Positions 5,269 through 7,570 of a stretch of DNA of 7,570 nucleotides are shown here, piece after piece. This stretch comes from Pseudomonadota bacterium (lineage in GTDB: Bacteria; Desulfobacterota; Desulfobacteria; Desulfobacterales; Desulfosarcinaceae): assembly GCA_023435265.1 (NCBI GenBank), contig JAEYRZ010000097.1:1-7570 (forward strand). The letters are read 5' to 3'. Below the pieces are notes generated by a model. That model was not told the origin of the DNA. It saw only the letters and a list, made by a program, of their open reading frames with translations, and ran no database searches. Each line of letters begins with the position of its first letter. Position 1 is the stretch's first letter. The position numbers and the translations under genes were made by a program.

Positions 5269-6933
5269 TTAAAAGCTGCTTGGAAATCGGCGAAACAGAT
5301 CGCGCGCAAACGCATCGCTGCGGATCAGTTTGCGGCGCAGGCGGGCCAGAATCGAATGCGATGTTTCGGCAGGGGCAAGTTCATTCGGGCGTTCGGATAA
5401 TACTTTGAGCGCGGCATCCACGATCTGCGGGTCAAACTGCCTTCCCCGTTCCGACCGCAGGCGATGCATGGCCTCTGGCACCGCAAGACAGGGTTGCCCG
5501 GCCCGTCCGAACAGCATGCTGTCCAGCACATCGCAGACCGCCAGGATTCTCGCCCCCGGAGGAATCGCATCGCCTTTGCGCCCCTCGGGATAGCCGCTTC
5601 CGTCGTGGCGCTCATGATGGTAGCGCACCATCGGCACCAGGTCGGCGCCATCGGCCATCGGCGCCAGGATGCGCGCCCCGATCTCAGGGTGATCCCGGAG
5701 GTGATCGATCTCCTCCCCTTCCAAACGCCCCAGGCGGGCCAGCACCTGATCGTCGGTACCGATCTTGCCGATATCGTGCAAAAGGCCGGCGCGGTAAATG
5801 GTATCGATCTCCCGCGCCGGCAGCCCCAGCACCTGGGCGCAAAGGCGTGCCAGGTGGGCCACGCGCAGCGAATGGCCATGGGTCTGGCCGTCCTTGGCTT
5901 CTAGGGCGACGGCCAGTCCTTCGACGGCCTGTTGGAAGCTGTGCAGTCGGCTCGCATCGAACCAGAGGGCTTTTTGCAAGGCGATCGCTCCCTGCTCACC
6001 CAGTGCCTTCAGGAAATCGATTTCCCGGCCCTGGAAGTTCTTGCGCTGCCCGAAATACACCGCCATGATCCCCATGTATCCTTCGGCGATATTGAAGGGC
6101 AGCCCCAGTACGGTCTGCACCCGCTTTTTGCCCAGTCTTTCCAGGCTGGGAATGCGCCGATCGTAACGTGCATCGCCGATGATCACCTGACGTCCCTGGG
6201 CCGGGGCGAAGAGTTCTTCGATAGCCGCATAGTCCACGCAACTCAACCCACGGTAGTCGAAGCCGTGGGTCACGCGGTCGACGATGGTCCGATCCGATGT
6301 GTTCAGAACCCAGTAGATCGCGCCGCGGGCGGCGGTTAGAATCGTCACCTGTTCGACGATCCGCTTCAATACATCCTCGACGCCGCGGCCGGAATGAATG
6401 GCGGTGCTGATTTGACGGAAGGTCACCACATAGCGCTGGTGCAAAAGCGCGTTGCGCACCGCCAGGGCGCCCTGCCCGGCCAGCGCTTTGAGGCAGTTCA
6501 GCGTGGTCGGATCGGGCGCTACCCGTTCCTTGAAGTAAACGCGCAGCACCATGCGGGTTTCATCCAGAATTGGAAACGGAAGCCCCACGACGGTGACGAT
6601 CCCCTCGCGGCGTGCGGCTTCAGGGTACTGAATGCGCGGATCGTCGGCGACATCATGAATGACCACCGCCTCTTCGCCGAAGATTTCGGAAAGACTGGAA
6701 TCGGCGCGCACATCGCCTTTATCCAGGTAGGCCGGACTGAGACCGACGGCTGCGCGCAGCCGCAAAGTGCCTTCCGGCCAATCCAGCACCCGCAGCGTAC
6801 ATCCGTGTGCATTAAACGCAGCGGCGATTTCAGCCAGGATGTCGGCCAGCAACCCGTCCAGGTCGTCGCGTTGTTGAACCGCCTGGGTAATGCGGGCGAA
6901 AAGCTCCGGGAAGGATTCGAAGGAGAGGGACAT
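5269..6933 (-). CDS. GAF-GAF-HD-GYP protein, predicted cyclic-di-GMP phosphodiesterase
   Basis: This soluble 554-residue regulator is predicted to hydrolyse cyclic-di-GMP under control of two sensory GAF domains. The GAFs (about 17-165 and 180-322) look like a duplication: VVGLPF plus LKALAGQGALAVRNAL in the first recur as VLGLPF plus LKALGEQGAIALQKAL in the second. The HD-GYP domain (about 337-515) keeps the expected metal-site residues: His354 in HGHSLRVA, LLHDIGK with His385-Asp386, His415, YHHER with His439-His440, GSGYP (445-449) and Asp468 in AVCDVLD. The tail of about 40 residues is basic. The stretch after DVLD reads DSMLFGRAGQ rather than the usual DALT..RPYR, a mild divergence. The ATG at 6933 was chosen because the open frame upstream overlaps the membrane-protein gene in another frame and has no domain. 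The gene follows that one by 32 bases, with only a weak GGGCGG as ribosome site, suggesting an operon. The ligand of the GAFs cannot be read from sequence. Confidence 0.92.
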   Translation of the reverse strand: MSLSFESFPELFARITQAVQQRDDLDGLLADILAEIAAAFNAHGCTLRVLDWPEGTLRLRAAVGLSPAYLDKGDVRADSSLSEIFGEEAVVIHDVADDPRIQYPEAARREGIVTVVGLPFPILDETRMVLRVYFKERVAPDPTTLNCLKALAGQGALAVRNALLHQRYVVTFRQISTAIHSGRGVEDVLKRIVEQVTILTAARGAIYWVLNTSDRTIVDRVTHGFDYRGLSCVDYAAIEELFAPAQGRQVIIGDARYDRRIPSLERLGKKRVQTVLGLPFNIAEGYMGIMAVYFGQRKNFQGREIDFLKALGEQGAIALQKALWFDASRLHSFQQAVEGLAVALEAKDGQTHGHSLRVAHLARLCAQVLGLPAREIDTIYRAGLLHDIGKIGTDDQVLARLGRLEGEEIDHLRDHPEIGARILAPMADGADLVPMVRYHHERHDGSGYPEGRKGDAIPPGARILAVCDVLDSMLFGRAGQPCLAVPEAMHRLRSERGRQFDPQIVDAALKVLSERPNELAPAETSHSILARLRRKLIRSDAFARDLFRRFPSSF

Positions 6934-6965
6934 ATGCCGCCCAGCCGCTGGAATCGTTGGCCTGA

Positions 6966-7520
6966 TCACAACCACAAATAGAGGAAGCAGCCCATGTAAA
7001 TGAAGGTGGCCACGGCGGCGATGGACATTCTGAGCTTGTTCAGGCCCGTGGCTTTGCGGACCGCGACAAAACCCACCGTGAATAGATAAGCCGCCAGCAC
7101 CAGGGCCAGGACGGTCATGGCGGCACTGGTGTGACCCGCCTGAATTGCGGCGACCACCGGCGCGAGCGGCCACGCCGCGGCAGCGGCAACGCCGGAGCTC
7201 AAATAAAGCGGCATGAAAAGGGAAGACCCGCCGATGCCGCGGCAGAACACCCAAATGAAGAGGGCTGCCGCGCCATGCATCAGGAAAGAGACGGCAATGC
7301 CCATCAGAATCAGGAAGAGAACATTGAAATCGGCGCCCGCATCGACGCCGCGCAGGGAGAGCAGGCTGCGGCTGAACGCCACGGCGGTGACGCCGTAGAA
7401 AAGACCGAGCAGCACGAGGTGCAGCGTGCTGTATTGCAGCAAGCGGCTGCGGCCGGCAAGATCATCGTAGACTTGGACATCCCAGCTCAGGATGCGCTTC
7501 AAATCCGAGAAATAGATCAT
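6966..7520 (-). CDS. Yip1-like polytopic membrane protein, function unknown
   Basis: This 184-residue inner-membrane protein has a short cytoplasmic-looking N-terminus (DLKRILSWDVQVYDDLAGRSR) and about five hydrophobic helices, near residues 33-50, 66-92, 101-127, 134-152 and 166-184. It ends immediately after the last helix. The N-terminal amphipathic segment followed by a helix bundle and small-residue-rich loops (GVAAAAAWP) resembles the bacterial Yip1 domain families, which have no established role in bacteria. I see no catalytic motif. The ATG at 7520-7518 follows GAAGGA by about 10 bases. The gene lies directly upstream of the GAF-GAF-HD-GYP gene with a 32-base gap and is probably co-transcribed, so it could be functionally linked to it, but nothing in the sequence shows a direct partnership. 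The membrane assignment is firm, the Yip1 label moderate. Confidence 0.75.
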   Translation of the reverse strand: MIYFSDLKRILSWDVQVYDDLAGRSRLLQYSTLHLVLLGLFYGVTAVAFSRSLLSLRGVDAGADFNVLFLILMGIAVSFLMHGAAALFIWVFCRGIGGSSLFMPLYLSSGVAAAAAWPLAPVVAAIQAGHTSAAMTVLALVLAAYLFTVGFVAVRKATGLNKLRMSIAAVATFIYMGCFLYLWL

Positions 7521-7540
7521 TGGTGCGGGTCCTTCGAGCC

Positions 7541-7570
7541 TTATCGGGCATGAGAGGAGCGGGGTGGCGC
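7541..7570 (-). CDS. Possible 3' end of an upstream gene (window edge)
   Basis: A minus-strand frame entering from the window edge reads nine codons (APPRSSHAR) and stops with TAA at 7543-7541, 20 bases before the membrane-protein start. The position would suit the preceding gene of the same operon. Nine codons cannot establish coding, and another frame could be the real one. Confidence 0.15.
   Translation of the reverse strand, partial: APPRSSHAR

Noticed and set aside
6934..7254. N-terminal extension of the HD-GYP protein by 107 residues
   Set aside because: The extension overlaps the membrane-protein gene in another frame, is rich in Arg, Gly and His as expected of a shadow frame, and the GAF protein has a natural ATG at 6933.

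Overview
The window looks like ordinary chromosomal DNA from a GC-rich Gram-negative bacterium. Three things point that way: an outer-membrane-type lipoprotein murein transglycosylase, strong Shine-Dalgarno sites, and tRNA genes with encoded CCA ends. An archaemetzincin, a GAF-GAF-HD-GYP regulator and a fused HisHF together fit Desulfobacterota (former Deltaproteobacteria). That placement is an inference from gene content; no marker here proves it.

Layout from left to right. The minus strand starts with tRNA-Thr(UGU) followed by the start of rpsU (ribosomal protein S21), which runs off the window. A gene-poor stretch of about 400 bases follows, carrying candidate promoters for both directions. 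Next, on the plus strand, is an MltD-like lytic transglycosylase with C-terminal LysM repeats. It is followed after 7 bases by tRNA-Arg(CCU) and then a strong intrinsic terminator. About 310 bases without a convincing gene separate this from a divergent pair: a minus-strand archaemetzincin-family metalloprotease and a plus-strand bifunctional imidazole glycerol phosphate synthase (HisH fused to HisF). The right part is a minus-strand operon-like pair, a five-helix Yip1-like membrane protein followed by a cytoplasmic GAF-GAF-HD-GYP protein. It converges on hisHF with only 21 bases between the stop codons.

The genes do not form one evident pathway. They cover translation (tRNAs, S21), wall remodelling (MltD), histidine/purine metabolism (HisHF), an uncharacterised protease and cyclic-di-GMP turnover. 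I see no phage, CRISPR, intact transposon or defence cassette, and no convincing undescribed multi-gene system. Two proteins deserve a second look. The HisHF is a single-chain synthase whose cyclase half carries eukaryote-type motifs and sits away from other his genes. The archaemetzincin has altered metal-ligand positions: the family's His-Cys after the HExxHxxGxx core is Asp-His here, and the Cys spacing is expanded.
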